Source of the DNA: Glaciecola sp965660625 | GTDB lineage: Bacteria > Pseudomonadota > Gammaproteobacteria > Enterobacterales > Alteromonadaceae | Length of the DNA stretch: 64,000 bases | Assembly (NCBI GenBank): GCA_965660625.1 | Contig: CBFIAR010000007.1 | Location: 1-64,000 of the forward strand | Reading direction: 5' to 3' | Translations under genes and position numbers: made by a program | Notes under the pieces: model-generated | What the model was told of the DNA's origin: nothing | Seen by the model: only the letters and a program-made list of their open reading frames with translations | Databases searched by the model: none | Shown: positions 17,831 through 26,247 of the stretch, piece after piece | How positions within the stretch are numbered: position 1 is the first letter of the stretch | Layout: each line of letters begins with the position of its first letter

Positions 17831-19441
17831 ATGCTGATTATGTTAAGCACGCTGGGTGCACTGCTCATTATTTCTATGAGCTTAGCAGTATATCTGGCGC
17901 TATTTATAAGGAATAAAACAAGAGTCCTATTGGATGAACGAAATAAAGTGATGCACTTGCTAAATCATTTACCGGGGATGGCCTATCAATCTTATAACCA
18001 AGCAAATTGGCCTATGATTTTAGCAAGTGAAGGGTGTGAAGAGCTTACTGGCTGGTCAAAAGCGGCATTTGAATCCGGTAGCGTGCTATGGGGAAAGCTT
18101 ATTCACCCTGATGACTATATGTATGTGTGTGAAACGGTCAATCAGGCGATAAATAATAACACCCTCTTTGAACTTGAATATCGCATCATTACCAAAAACA
18201 ACGATGTTCGACTCGTATGGGAAAGAGGGGAAGCAGTTCCGTCTATGCGGCATAGCGACGTGATTTTGGAAGGTTTTATTACGGATATTACGACCGTAAA
18301 ACTAGCTGAAAAAGAGGTTTTAAGTAGTCATGCATTTTCTGATGCAATTGTAAACTCAATGGTAGAAGGTGTTGTTACCATTGATCACGAGGGCTTGATT
18401 AAAAGTTTCAATAATGCTGCCCAAGCCATGTTTGGATATAGTTTGAAAGAGGTTAAAAACAAAAACATCAAAATGCTAATGCCAAGTAATTACGCAGACA
18501 AACACGACAGCTATTTGTCTTACTATTTGAGCGGTCACCAAGCAAATATTATTGGCGTTGGACGAGAGCTTGAGGCGAAACGCAAAGGTGGACGGGTATT
18601 TGCCATTCACTTATCAGTGAGTGAAATTCAATCTCACGAAAAGACAATGTTTGTAGGCTTGATCAGAAATATCACCAAGCAAAGGGTGGCAGCGGATCAA
18701 GCTCGCAAATACATTGAACAAATGGCGCATGTCGAGAGACTGAATTCCTTAGGAGAAATGGCTGCAGGTATTGCACATGAAGTGAATCAGCCCCTAACTG
18801 CAATATCATTGTTTTCTCAGTCAGGTAAAACCTTATGTATGAGTGGAAAATTTGACCGGCTACCTGAAATATTTGAAAAGGTCAGTCAACATGCGCGCCG
18901 AGCTGGTGCAGTGCTTGAGCGCATGCAAGTTATGACCAAGCAAGGTGATAGGCAAAAAGAACTGGTTGATTGTAATATGCTGCTTGCCGATGTTGTTAAA
19001 TTGGCAGAGCCGGATGCTAGAATTCGAAACATCATCATTAAAATTGAGCGCTGTGAGGGCGGGGCGCACTTGTTTGTCGATATTGTGCAAATACAGCAAG
19101 TCATCTTGAATTTATTGCGTAACGGCATGGAAGCGATGCAGCTTTCAAAATTAGAGAACGGAAATATCATTAAACTAAGAGCTGAGCTCATATCACAAAC
19201 ATCCCAGCGCCCAAATCGGAAAACAGTCGTCAAAATTTCGGTTATTGACAGCGGTTGTGGCTTATCTAACGATATGCAGGATAAGTTATTCACCGCATTT
19301 GCTTCCACTAAAGAAAATGGCATGGGCATTGGTTTATCTATTTCAAAAAGTATTATTGAGGAGCATGGTGGGCGAATTCATTTCATTAGCAATAGTCCTG
19401 CTGGAACGGTGTTTTACTTCATATTGCCTGTAGTCGATTAG
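17831..19441 (+). CDS. fixL: FixL-like PAS-PAS sensor histidine kinase, probable haem oxygen sensor
   Basis: This 536-residue kinase has one N-terminal membrane helix (about 5-27), PAS1 (about 40-158) ending in the PAC motif GFITDIT, and PAS2 (about 165-285). A HisKA domain follows with H316 in AAGIAHEVNQPL, then an HATPase with LLRNGMEAM, DSGCGLS and GMGIGLS. PAS2 matches the haem PAS domain of FixL. H225 in KHDSYLSYYL aligns with the proximal haem histidine H200 of Bradyrhizobium FixL, and R245 in IIGVGR aligns with the oxygen-signalling R220. The spacing between them is the same (20 residues). The matching FixJ-type regulator lies 3.8 kb downstream. A perfect hairpin GCAGCC-TTT-GGCTGC (17776-17790) sits in the leader. 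Haem binding is inferred, not shown. Confidence 0.8.
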   Translation: MLIMLSTLGALLIISMSLAVYLALFIRNKTRVLLDERNKVMHLLNHLPGMAYQSYNQANWPMILASEGCEELTGWSKAAFESGSVLWGKLIHPDDYMYVCETVNQAINNNTLFELEYRIITKNNDVRLVWERGEAVPSMRHSDVILEGFITDITTVKLAEKEVLSSHAFSDAIVNSMVEGVVTIDHEGLIKSFNNAAQAMFGYSLKEVKNKNIKMLMPSNYADKHDSYLSYYLSGHQANIIGVGRELEAKRKGGRVFAIHLSVSEIQSHEKTMFVGLIRNITKQRVAADQARKYIEQMAHVERLNSLGEMAAGIAHEVNQPLTAISLFSQSGKTLCMSGKFDRLPEIFEKVSQHARRAGAVLERMQVMTKQGDRQKELVDCNMLLADVVKLAEPDARIRNIIIKIERCEGGAHLFVDIVQIQQVILNLLRNGMEAMQLSKLENGNIIKLRAELISQTSQRPNRKTVVKISVIDSGCGLSNDMQDKLFTAFASTKENGMGIGLSISKSIIEEHGGRIHFISNSPAGTVFYFILPVVD

Positions 19442-19616
19442 CAATCCTACTATTCGATTCTTTTCCTAAACGTAGAGTACAAAAATATGAGGGCACTCCA
19501 TACTAAAATGTGGCTATCCCTAATTGTAGAGGAGTATAGATGTTTTTATAATGCGAAGATTACCGTGGCTAAAACAACACAACGTCACTATTAAACTGAT
19601 GTTAAGGAAACATTGC

Positions 19617-20141
19617 ATGACTGAGCAACTCTTAAGCGATCACAAACACATCAATATCGGTGGGCTTGAAGTGACCATTCGTCCCATCACGCCTGAGGAT
19701 AAAGAAATAGAAGCCTCTTTTGTTCACAACCTCTCGCTACAAACAAAATATGAGCGTTTTTTTGAAGGAATAAAAGATCTATCACCCTCCATGGTGACAA
19801 TGTTGTGTAACATCGATTATGTCAATACCATGGCATATATTGCTACGATAGATAGCCCGGATGGCGAAAAAGAGGTGGGTGTTTGTCGCTATGCTGCCAG
19901 CGATAAGTCGGGGGAATGTGAAATGGCAATCACTGTTGCAGATGGCTATCCATATGAAGATATTGCGACTGTGTTGCTAAATGCGTTAATAAAGCATGCT
20001 AGGAGTAATAATGTAAAAAAACTGTTTTCTACCGACTTAAGCACCAATTACAGAATGCATAAATTGGCTGAGCATTTTGGAATGATGGCAAAGATACACC
20101 CAGAAGATAGCGCGTTGATTACTTATACACTACATCTATAA
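19617..20141 (+). CDS. GNAT-family acetyltransferase
   Basis: Choosing the ATG at 19617, with AAGGA eight bases upstream, gives 174 residues. A longer frame from 19551 adds 22 residues without a ribosome-binding site. The sequence IRPITPEDKEIEASFVHNLS followed by KYERFFEG resembles the GNAT domains of Pat-type lysine acetyltransferases and their stand-alone relatives. Acetyl-CoA binding motif A would lie around ADGYPYEDIATVLLNALI, but it is weak (no clear Q/RxxGxG/A). It lies between the FixL-like kinase and acetate kinase. A role in acetylating proteins or small molecules under the same conditions is inference only. Confidence 0.65.
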   Translation: MTEQLLSDHKHINIGGLEVTIRPITPEDKEIEASFVHNLSLQTKYERFFEGIKDLSPSMVTMLCNIDYVNTMAYIATIDSPDGEKEVGVCRYAASDKSGECEMAITVADGYPYEDIATVLLNALIKHARSNNVKKLFSTDLSTNYRMHKLAEHFGMMAKIHPEDSALITYTLHL

Positions 20142-20186
20142 ACGCTGAGTTTTCTGTAACTACTTGGGTGGCTCGGTTATTTTTAC

Positions 20187-21374
20187 TTATTCAGTTGTTA
20201 TCAACGATTGGGTTTCCTTTGCGATAATAAACTCTTCATTGGTTGGAATGATAAGTACTTTCACATGCGAGTCTGGGTGACTAATAACATGTTGATGAGT
20301 TGCATTTGCACCAGTTTCGAGGCTGACACCTAGCCAGGTTAGACGGTCACAAATTTGTTGGCGTATTTGCGCTGAATTCTCACCAATACCCGCTGTGAAA
20401 ACGATAGCGTCAATACCATTTATAGTGCTCACCAACGACGACAACTCGAGAGCGGCTTTATAGCAAAACAACTCAATGGCTTGCTTCGCGTTTGGATGGC
20501 TACTGTTTTGCAATACCAGCATATTGTTACTAATGCCTGAAACACCGAGTAGTCCTGAATCGTTGTAAAGCATATGTTCTATTTCTTCAATGCTCATCTT
20601 ATAGTGGCGCAAAAGGTGAATAATAACACCTGGATCAAGGCTTCCGCAGCGTTGGCCCATCATCAAGCCATCGAGTGCGGTAAACCCCATGCTAGTGGCG
20701 ACACTCTGTCTATTTTTCATGGCACACATGCTGGCACCGTTGCCTAGGTGAGCAACAATCACTCGGCCTTCAGCCAATTCTCCTAGGTAACGGGGTAAAC
20801 GGTTTGCAATATACTGGTATGAAAGGCCGTGAAAACCATATCTAACTATGCCTTTGTCACTCCACTTTCGAGGAAGCGCGAAAAGCCGAGCGAGCGGCGC
20901 TTGCGTATGATGATAACTGGTGTCAAAACAAGCTACTTGGGGCAATTTAGGTGCCCATTTTGATACAGCCTCAATGGCTGATAAGTTATGCGGTTGATGC
21001 AGTGATGCTAATGGAATGAGCCTTTGTAGTTGTGAAATAATACTGGGGGTGAGTAGGGTCGGCTTTGTATAATAACCCCCTCCGTGAACGACGCGGTGCC
21101 CGACGCCTCTGATATGGTAAGCCTGATTTTCATGCTCAAACCAGTGAAGTAGCCACAATATGACATCTTCATGAGTTGTCGTTTTGTCAAACTTCACACT
21201 ATTGCTTTGAGGTAATGATCTACCATTGATGTCATTGGCTAAAAATTCAGGTGTATCACCAAGATTGATAATTTTTCCGCTTATCAATGTTGGCAATTTG
21301 ACATTGGTGCATGCGTAGATAGCAAATTTAATGCTTGAAGAACCCGCGTTCAGTACTAGTATTACATCGCTCAT
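20187..21374 (-). CDS. ackA: Acetate kinase (acetate/propionate family)
   Basis: This 395-residue ASKHA-fold kinase shows the family motifs LNAGSSSIKFAIY (8-20), GHRVVHGGGYY, CFDTSYHHTQAPL, RYGFHGLSYQYIA, HLGNGASMCA and FTAGIGENS. It interconverts acetyl-phosphate plus ADP and acetate plus ATP. Its start overlaps the end of the upstream phosphotransacetylase-fusion gene by four bases (ATGA), so the two are translationally coupled. It is a second-type, cluster-associated copy rather than a classic ackA-pta pair. The flanking FixL/FixJ-like genes suggest use at low oxygen. Confidence 0.9.
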   Translation of the reverse strand: MSDVILVLNAGSSSIKFAIYACTNVKLPTLISGKIINLGDTPEFLANDINGRSLPQSNSVKFDKTTTHEDVILWLLHWFEHENQAYHIRGVGHRVVHGGGYYTKPTLLTPSIISQLQRLIPLASLHQPHNLSAIEAVSKWAPKLPQVACFDTSYHHTQAPLARLFALPRKWSDKGIVRYGFHGLSYQYIANRLPRYLGELAEGRVIVAHLGNGASMCAMKNRQSVATSMGFTALDGLMMGQRCGSLDPGVIIHLLRHYKMSIEEIEHMLYNDSGLLGVSGISNNMLVLQNSSHPNAKQAIELFCYKAALELSSLVSTINGIDAIVFTAGIGENSAQIRQQICDRLTWLGVSLETGANATHQHVISHPDSHVKVLIIPTNEEFIIAKETQSLITTE

Positions 21375-22837
21375 AAAAGTATCTGCTTGGGAACGGCTTT
21401 TTTCTCATTAATACAATACGCATCACTGCCTTGTGGTTTTTTTTTGCGGTTTGTGATGGACTGATGGTGAACATAAAGTTGCGCCAACACACATGAAGCA
21501 AGCCTTGATAATATGCCGTCGGAGCGGCTAGTTAAGATGATAGGCACCGTCGCTCCTAAAACGATGCCTGCCGATTCTGCGCCGGCTAAATATATAAGCT
21601 GTTTGGCCAACATATTTGCCGCCTCAAGATCGGGGGCTATCAGTATATCTGCGTCGCCTGCGACTTCAGATACGAGCCCTTTGGTCGCGGCAGAAGCTTT
21701 TGAAATGGCATTATCAAAAGCTAATGGACCATCAAGAATAGCACCCGTAATTTGCATCCTATCCGCCATTTTACATAAGGCAGCCGCATCTATTGTGGAA
21801 ACCATTTTGGAATTAACTGTTTCAATAGCGGATAAAATTGCTACTTTAGGTGACGAGTTTCCTAAGGTGTGTAGCAATTCAATTGCATTTTGTACAATAT
21901 CTCGTTTTGTTATCAGATCGGGCACAATATTAATGGCCGCATCGGTAATAAATAAGGGTTTGTGATAAGTGGGCACATCTAAAGCGAAAACGTGGCTCAT
22001 TCTTCGCTCAGTACGCAAACCGCTCTTGGCATCTAGGATAGCGCTCATAAGCTCGTCGGTATGCAATTTACCCTTCATTATTGCATCCACATTATTCAAA
22101 CGAACTTCTTCCACAGCAGCTTCGGCGGCTGCATGACTGTGTTGTACATCTATTATTTTTATGCCCTCTAAGTTGCATGATGCATCTATCGCTGTAGCCA
22201 TAATTTTAGTTTTTGGACCAATCAATATAGGCTCAATTATCCCGTGATTTTTTGCTTCTATGGCGCCAAGTAAGGAGACGTCATCACAAGGATGAACCAC
22301 GGCTACCCTAATGGGAGCAATGTTTTTGGTTTTTTCAATTAATTGCTGATAGTGCGCAGCGTGCTTATGCAAATGCACCTCAGGCAATATCACTCGTGGG
22401 CGACGTATTTTTTCGGTAGGGGCGATGACTTTGGCTTGTCCTTTTATAACAAGTTCACCATCTTGATTAACGCATTCGCAATCAAGTATTAGCTGGTTTT
22501 TGCTAGCGATTTTCTCTCTTACTGTGACTCGCACCAATACTTTGTCTCCAAGGTCAACAGGTAAAAGAAACTCCAATGATTGAGTTAAATAGAGAGTCCC
22601 AGGGCCGGGAAGCTGAGTTCCTAATACAGCAGATATGAGCGCACCACCCCATATACCGTTTGCAAACACGCTATGAAAAATATCTGATTTCGCATACTCA
22701 AAGTCTGCATGCTCGGGAGTCACATCGCCTGACAGCAAGGCTAATAATTTGATGTCACGAGTGTTTAGTTCTCGGCTGAGCTCTGCTTTGTCACCTATCG
22801 ATATTTCATTAAAAGTAAGGTTTTCGATATATTCCAT
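21371..22837 (-). CDS. Bifunctional MaoC-like hydratase/phosphate acetyl(butyryl)transferase
   Basis: This 488-residue fusion has an N-terminal hot-dog MaoC-type (R)-enoyl-CoA hydratase domain (about 10-140; ANGIWGGALISAVLGTQLPG in place of the usual active-site helix). A C-terminal PTA/PTB domain follows (about 170-460; DAIMKGKLHTDELM, FITDAAINIVPDL, LDGPLAFDNA, GIVLGATVPIILTSRSDG). The MaoC helix has no obvious D...H catalytic pair at the usual position, so this part may bind acyl groups rather than hydrate them. The phosphotransferase half makes acyl-phosphate from acyl-CoA and feeds the kinase encoded next. This fusion type is known next to ackA in several proteobacteria, often beside polyhydroxyalkanoate or anaerobic genes. 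Confidence 0.85.
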   Translation of the reverse strand: MEYIENLTFNEISIGDKAELSRELNTRDIKLLALLSGDVTPEHADFEYAKSDIFHSVFANGIWGGALISAVLGTQLPGPGTLYLTQSLEFLLPVDLGDKVLVRVTVREKIASKNQLILDCECVNQDGELVIKGQAKVIAPTEKIRRPRVILPEVHLHKHAAHYQQLIEKTKNIAPIRVAVVHPCDDVSLLGAIEAKNHGIIEPILIGPKTKIMATAIDASCNLEGIKIIDVQHSHAAAEAAVEEVRLNNVDAIMKGKLHTDELMSAILDAKSGLRTERRMSHVFALDVPTYHKPLFITDAAINIVPDLITKRDIVQNAIELLHTLGNSSPKVAILSAIETVNSKMVSTIDAAALCKMADRMQITGAILDGPLAFDNAISKASAATKGLVSEVAGDADILIAPDLEAANMLAKQLIYLAGAESAGIVLGATVPIILTSRSDGILSRLASCVLAQLYVHHQSITNRKKKPQGSDAYCINEKKAVPKQILL

Positions 22838-22855
22838 GTCTTTTCCTTTACTTTT

Positions 22856-23113
22856 TTAATCTTGCATTACGTAAGTGCCGAGTGCGTCACACAGTGCGCT
22901 TAGCTTTTCATTTTGCGTTCTCGTCATTGATGCGAGTAAATAGCGCATGCTTTTGTGTATAGATGTGCACGACAACGCTAAATTTACCAGTGAATGACAA
23001 CGCTCAACAATGAGTAATTGCCCTTTGTTAATGTGGGTAACCACAATTATGTGCTCTGGGTCCTTGGCTTTTGTTGCTCTTTTGGTTTTTAATTCATGCT
23101 TTGGTTGGCTCAT
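22856..23113 (-). CDS. Small uncharacterised protein upstream of the MaoC-Pta gene
   Basis: This is an 85-residue protein starting at the ATG at 23113; a TTG at 23173 would add 20 residues. The N-terminus is basic (KHELKTKRATKAKD), and the C-terminal half is helical and cysteine-containing (CHSLVNLALSCTSIHKSMRYLL). It ends 18 bases before the Pta-fusion start, so it heads that operon and is divergent from the fixJ-like gene. It might be a phasin-like or regulatory peptide by position, but I recognise no family. Neither candidate start has a good ribosome-binding site. Confidence 0.5.
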   Translation of the reverse strand: MSQPKHELKTKRATKAKDPEHIIVVTHINKGQLLIVERCHSLVNLALSCTSIHKSMRYLLASMTRTQNEKLSALCDALGTYVMQD

Positions 23114-23193
23114 TTGATTAGATTGACTATTATTTACTATACAAAGTAGCTGGCGAAGTTGTTTGAGAGCCAAAATATGCGGACTAACTAAAC

Positions 23194-23868
23194 ATGCGCG
23201 AGATAGCTGAGATGCAACAAGAGCAAATAATATATGTAGTTGACGACGATGAGGGTATTCGAGAGGGCTTGGGCCTGCTGCTAGAGACGACCGGGCAAAG
23301 TGTGAAGCTGTATAGCAGCGCAGTCGACTTTTTAGATGACTATAACGATAAAATATACGGTTGTCTTATCCTGGACATACGCATGCCACGCATGAGTGGC
23401 TTGGATTTGCAAGAAAGACTGAACGCAATAGGGACAACCCTACCTATTATTTTTATTACAGGGCATGGTGATATACCCATGGCAGTTGAAGCAATGCGAA
23501 AAGGTGCATTGGATTTCATTCGTAAGCCATTTAGAGAGCAAGATTTGTTAGATAGAATAAACCAAGCTTTGTCCATTGCTGCGGGGAGAAGCAAACACAA
23601 GCGTCAAAGCAGTGCTATGTTAAGCAAATTAGCCCTACTTTCAGTTCGTGAAAGACAAATTTTTGAACGCGTGGCGAAAGGTGACATGAATAAAGTCATT
23701 GCCCATGACCTATGCATAAGCGAACGAACAGTTGAAGTACATCGTTCACAAGTAATGAAAAAGTTAGATGTAAAAACCATGGCTGAGCTTGTGCGCCTCA
23801 AACTGCAAGAAGAAAACCTTGCGTCAGAACAAGAACAATTACTCAGTTTAACGAATACGAGCATTTAA
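23194..23868 (+). CDS. fixJ: FixJ-like response regulator
   Basis: This 224-residue protein has a receiver domain (VVDDDEG acidic pocket, phospho-acceptor D61 in LILDIRMPRMSG, and the conserved lysine in FIRKPF). A LuxR/NarL-type helix-turn-helix follows (LSVRERQIFERVAKG, then ISERTVEVHRSQVMKKL). This layout and the FixJ-style linker make it the partner of the haem-PAS kinase at 17831. It is divergent from the small gene and the acetyl-phosphate operon, whose control region it shares. An in-frame ATG six codons in (23212) is an alternative start. Confidence 0.85.
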   Translation: MREIAEMQQEQIIYVVDDDEGIREGLGLLLETTGQSVKLYSSAVDFLDDYNDKIYGCLILDIRMPRMSGLDLQERLNAIGTTLPIIFITGHGDIPMAVEAMRKGALDFIRKPFREQDLLDRINQALSIAAGRSKHKRQSSAMLSKLALLSVRERQIFERVAKGDMNKVIAHDLCISERTVEVHRSQVMKKLDVKTMAELVRLKLQEENLASEQEQLLSLTNTSI

Positions 23869-23947
23869 ACAGCCTTCAACATACCAACACCGAGGCATTG
23901 CTAGTTTGAGTCTATTGTTTAATCACTAGCGCCTCCCTCAACTTGTA

Positions 23948-23976
23948 TTGTTTATTTACGCATTCGATTCTATAGT
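23948..23976 (+). promoter_or_regulatory. Sigma-70-type promoter for ilvD
   Basis: TTGTTT (23948-23953), a 17-base spacer and TATAGT (23971-23976) lie about 34 bases before the ilvD start codon. The spacing is ideal and the hexamers each match four or five consensus positions. Confidence 0.55.
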
Positions 23977-24009
23977 AGCAGCCTCGAATTCGAAAATTAA
24001 GAACACACA

Positions 24010-25689
24010 ATGCCTATAGATAAACCACGTAAGTATTCACAAAAAATAGTAGATGGCCCGGCACAGGCTCCAAGCAGATCTATGTTGCGGGCTGTCGGCT
24101 TTGGCGATGATGATTTTAAAAAATCTCAAGTAGGTATTGCTTCAACGTGGTCAATGGTGACGCCATGCAATATGCACATCAATACGCTTGCAGAAGAGGT
24201 CGGCAGGGGAGTCGACAGCGCGGGTGCTAAAAGCGTCATTTATAACACTATTACCGTGTCTGATGGCATCTCTATGGGCACCGAAGGTATGAAGTATTCA
24301 CTGGTGTCACGTGAAGTTATTTGCGATTCTATTGAAGCCGTGTCCGCTGGAATGGGCCACGACGGCATTATCGCTATTGGTGGTTGTGATAAAAATATGC
24401 CGGGATGTTTGATGGGCCTGGCGCGCTTAAATCGCCCGTCCATATTTGTGTATGGCGGGACAATTTTACCCGGTGAAAATCACACTGATATTGTCTCTGT
24501 GTTTGAAGCTGTGGGCAGTCATGCAGCGGGTGATATACCAATTACTCAACTAGAACATATTGAAAAAACAGCCATACCTGGTCCAGGTTCTTGTGGTGGT
24601 ATGTACACTGCAAATACCCTAGCCTCAGCTATAGAAGCTCTTGGCATGAGCATGCCGAATAGCTCCGCGCAAAATGCGGTTTCACAGAACAAAAAACAAG
24701 ACTGTATTGATGCCGGTAAAGCGATTGTCTATTTGTTAGAACATGACATTAAGCCCTCTGACATAATGACCAAAAAAGCATTTGAAAATGCGATCACACT
24801 GATCATCACCTTAGGCGGGTCGACTAATGCCGTACTGCATTTAATTGCCATGGCTGATGCGATAGGCGTTGAAGTGAGCTTGGATGATTTTGTGCGTATC
24901 GGTGATAAAACGCCGGTCATCGCTGACCTTCGCCCAAGTGGCCAATATCTGATGTCTGAGTTAATTGAAATCGGGGGTATTCAACCCTTAATGAAACGTT
25001 TGTTAGATGCTGGCATGCTGCACGGTGACTGTATGACGGTCACGGGTAAAACCATGGCTGAAAATTTAGCAAACGTCGCAGATTATCCTGAAGGTCAGCG
25101 CATTATTCTACCCTTCGATAAGCCGATTAAAAAAGACAGTCATTTGGTGATATTAGGTGGCAATTTAGCACCAGAGGGTGCGGTTTCAAAAATTACAGGC
25201 AAAGAAGGCTTAGCTTTTACCGGTACAGCTAAAGTGTATGAGTCAGAAGAGCTGGGGTTTGCTGCCATCATTGATGGTCAAGTTGTGGCCGGGGATGTGG
25301 TTGTAATCCGCTATGAGGGTCCTAAAGGAGGCCCTGGCATGCGCGAAATGCTGAGTCCTACCTCTGCCATAATGGGGCGTGGTTTGGGCAATGATGTTGC
25401 ATTAATTACGGATGGTCGTTTTTCTGGCGGCAGCAGAGGTTTTGTGGTTGGTCATGTCACGCCTGAAGCTTTCGAAGGCGGCCCTATCGCGCTGGTCGAA
25501 AACGGTGATACCATCACAATTGACGCACAAAGTCGTGAGATGACGCTCAATATTAGTGAGCAAGAAATGACTAAGCGGAAACTTAGCTGGCAAAAACCTG
25601 CGCCTAAATATACGCGAGGACTGCTTGCTAAGTATGCGAAAACAGTGAGTTCAGCATCAACGGGTGCGGTAACTGATAAGCTCGATTGA
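24010..25689 (+). CDS. ilvD: Dihydroxy-acid dehydratase
   Basis: This 559-residue enzyme dehydrates 2,3-dihydroxy-isovalerate and 2,3-dihydroxy-3-methylvalerate in valine, leucine and isoleucine synthesis. The three cluster cysteines are visible: C53 (TPCNMH), C126 (GGCDKNMPGC) and C195 (GPGSCGGMYTANT). The nearly 560-residue length and C/C/C pattern fit the [2Fe-2S] branch, shorter than the ~616-residue E. coli enzyme. Other marks are the SDGISMGTEGM segment and the C-terminal DGRFSGGSRGFVVGH. It stands alone, without ilvE/ilvA/ilvC neighbours. Some dehydratases of this family act on sugar acids; the high match to IlvD motifs makes that less likely. Confidence 0.9.
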   Translation: MPIDKPRKYSQKIVDGPAQAPSRSMLRAVGFGDDDFKKSQVGIASTWSMVTPCNMHINTLAEEVGRGVDSAGAKSVIYNTITVSDGISMGTEGMKYSLVSREVICDSIEAVSAGMGHDGIIAIGGCDKNMPGCLMGLARLNRPSIFVYGGTILPGENHTDIVSVFEAVGSHAAGDIPITQLEHIEKTAIPGPGSCGGMYTANTLASAIEALGMSMPNSSAQNAVSQNKKQDCIDAGKAIVYLLEHDIKPSDIMTKKAFENAITLIITLGGSTNAVLHLIAMADAIGVEVSLDDFVRIGDKTPVIADLRPSGQYLMSELIEIGGIQPLMKRLLDAGMLHGDCMTVTGKTMAENLANVADYPEGQRIILPFDKPIKKDSHLVILGGNLAPEGAVSKITGKEGLAFTGTAKVYESEELGFAAIIDGQVVAGDVVVIRYEGPKGGPGMREMLSPTSAIMGRGLGNDVALITDGRFSGGSRGFVVGHVTPEAFEGGPIALVENGDTITIDAQSREMTLNISEQEMTKRKLSWQKPAPKYTRGLLAKYAKTVSSASTGAVTDKLD

Positions 25690-25711
25690 GCATGCCGTCA
25701 TAAAACTAGTA

Positions 25712-25735
25712 TGAGGAGCGCTTCTCACTCTTTTT
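25712..25735 (+). terminator. Rho-independent terminator of ilvD
   Basis: TGAGGA (25712-25717), loop GCGC and TTCTCA (25722-25727) form a six-pair stem, followed by CTCTTTTT. It is 23 bases after the stop codon. Confidence 0.7.
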
Positions 25736-25746
25736 AGAAAAATAAC

Positions 25747-25775
25747 TTGACGACTAGTCACTCGTTGAGTTATTT
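25747..25775 (+). promoter_or_regulatory. Promoter of the cold-shock gene
   Basis: TTGACG (25747-25752), a 17-base spacer and TTATTT (25770-25775). Initiation near 25782 would give a leader of about 165 bases before the start codon. Confidence 0.5.
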
Positions 25776-25781
25776 TGCGCT

Positions 25782-25946
25782 CCAAGGTTTGAGAGAAGAC
25801 CTGTTTTTGTGTATCCCACGTTGTTTTTTATTCATAGCATCTATTAGTAATACTTCGCGTTATCCTCAGTTAAATATTCGTTTTCTTCATGCTCAATCGC
25901 CTATTTTATGGCGCAACTTTATTAATTAATTTCTAGGATATCTATT
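25782..25946 (+). promoter_or_regulatory. Long 5' leader of the cold-shock gene, possible RNA thermosensor
   Basis: The predicted leader length (about 165 bases) is close to the 159-base cspA leader of E. coli, which refolds in the cold to expose the ribosome-binding site. A 60-codon open frame in this stretch (25747-25929) has no protein character and is best read as leader. The fold itself was not computed. Confidence 0.45.
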
Positions 25947-26156
25947 ATGTCTACTACAACAACTGGTTCAGTAAAATGGTTTAACGAAGCGAAAGGTTTT
26001 GGTTTCATCGAACAAGAATCTGGTCCTGACGTTTTTGCTCATTTCAGTGCAATCGTAAGCGAAGGTTACAAAACGTTAGCTGAAGGTCAACGCGTACAAT
26101 TTGCTGTTACTCAAGGTCAAAAAGGCCCGCAAGCAGAAAATATCGTTTGCATCTAA
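25947..26156 (+). CDS. CspA-family cold-shock protein
   Basis: This 69-residue single OB-fold protein has the RNA-binding motifs RNP1 (KGFGFIE, about 16-22) and RNP2 (VFAHFSAI, about 30-37), preceded by the family start GSVKWFNEAKG. It binds single-stranded RNA/DNA and melts structure in transcripts. It resembles CspC/CspE/CspA without a clear paralogue assignment. The long leader suggests cold induction. A tandem pair of perfect hairpins follows the stop. Confidence 0.92.
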   Translation: MSTTTTGSVKWFNEAKGFGFIEQESGPDVFAHFSAIVSEGYKTLAEGQRVQFAVTQGQKGPQAENIVCI

Positions 26157-26166
26157 ACAGTATTAA

Positions 26167-26222
26167 TTGATGCATTCCAGCAATGCATCAATGTTTCGCT
26201 CATATGTCAGTATGAGCGAAAC
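26167..26222. terminator. Two consecutive perfect hairpins between convergent genes
   Basis: Hairpin 1: TTGATGCATT (26167-26176) with AATGCATCAA (26182-26191), 10 bp, loop CCAGC. Hairpin 2: GTTTCGCTCATA (26193-26204) with TATGAGCGAAAC (26211-26222), 12 bp, loop of six. They are one base apart, between the cold-shock gene (+) and the GMC gene (-). Neither has a strong T-tract, so they may terminate in both directions or stabilise the csp mRNA 3' end. Confidence 0.6.
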
Positions 26223-26247
26223 CATATCAACTTTCTGTTTTACTTAT

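Noticed and set aside
25747..25929. 60-codon open frame upstream of the cold-shock gene
   Set aside because: It overlaps the predicted promoter and leader, has no ribosome-binding site and no protein-like pattern; it is better explained as 5' untranslated RNA.
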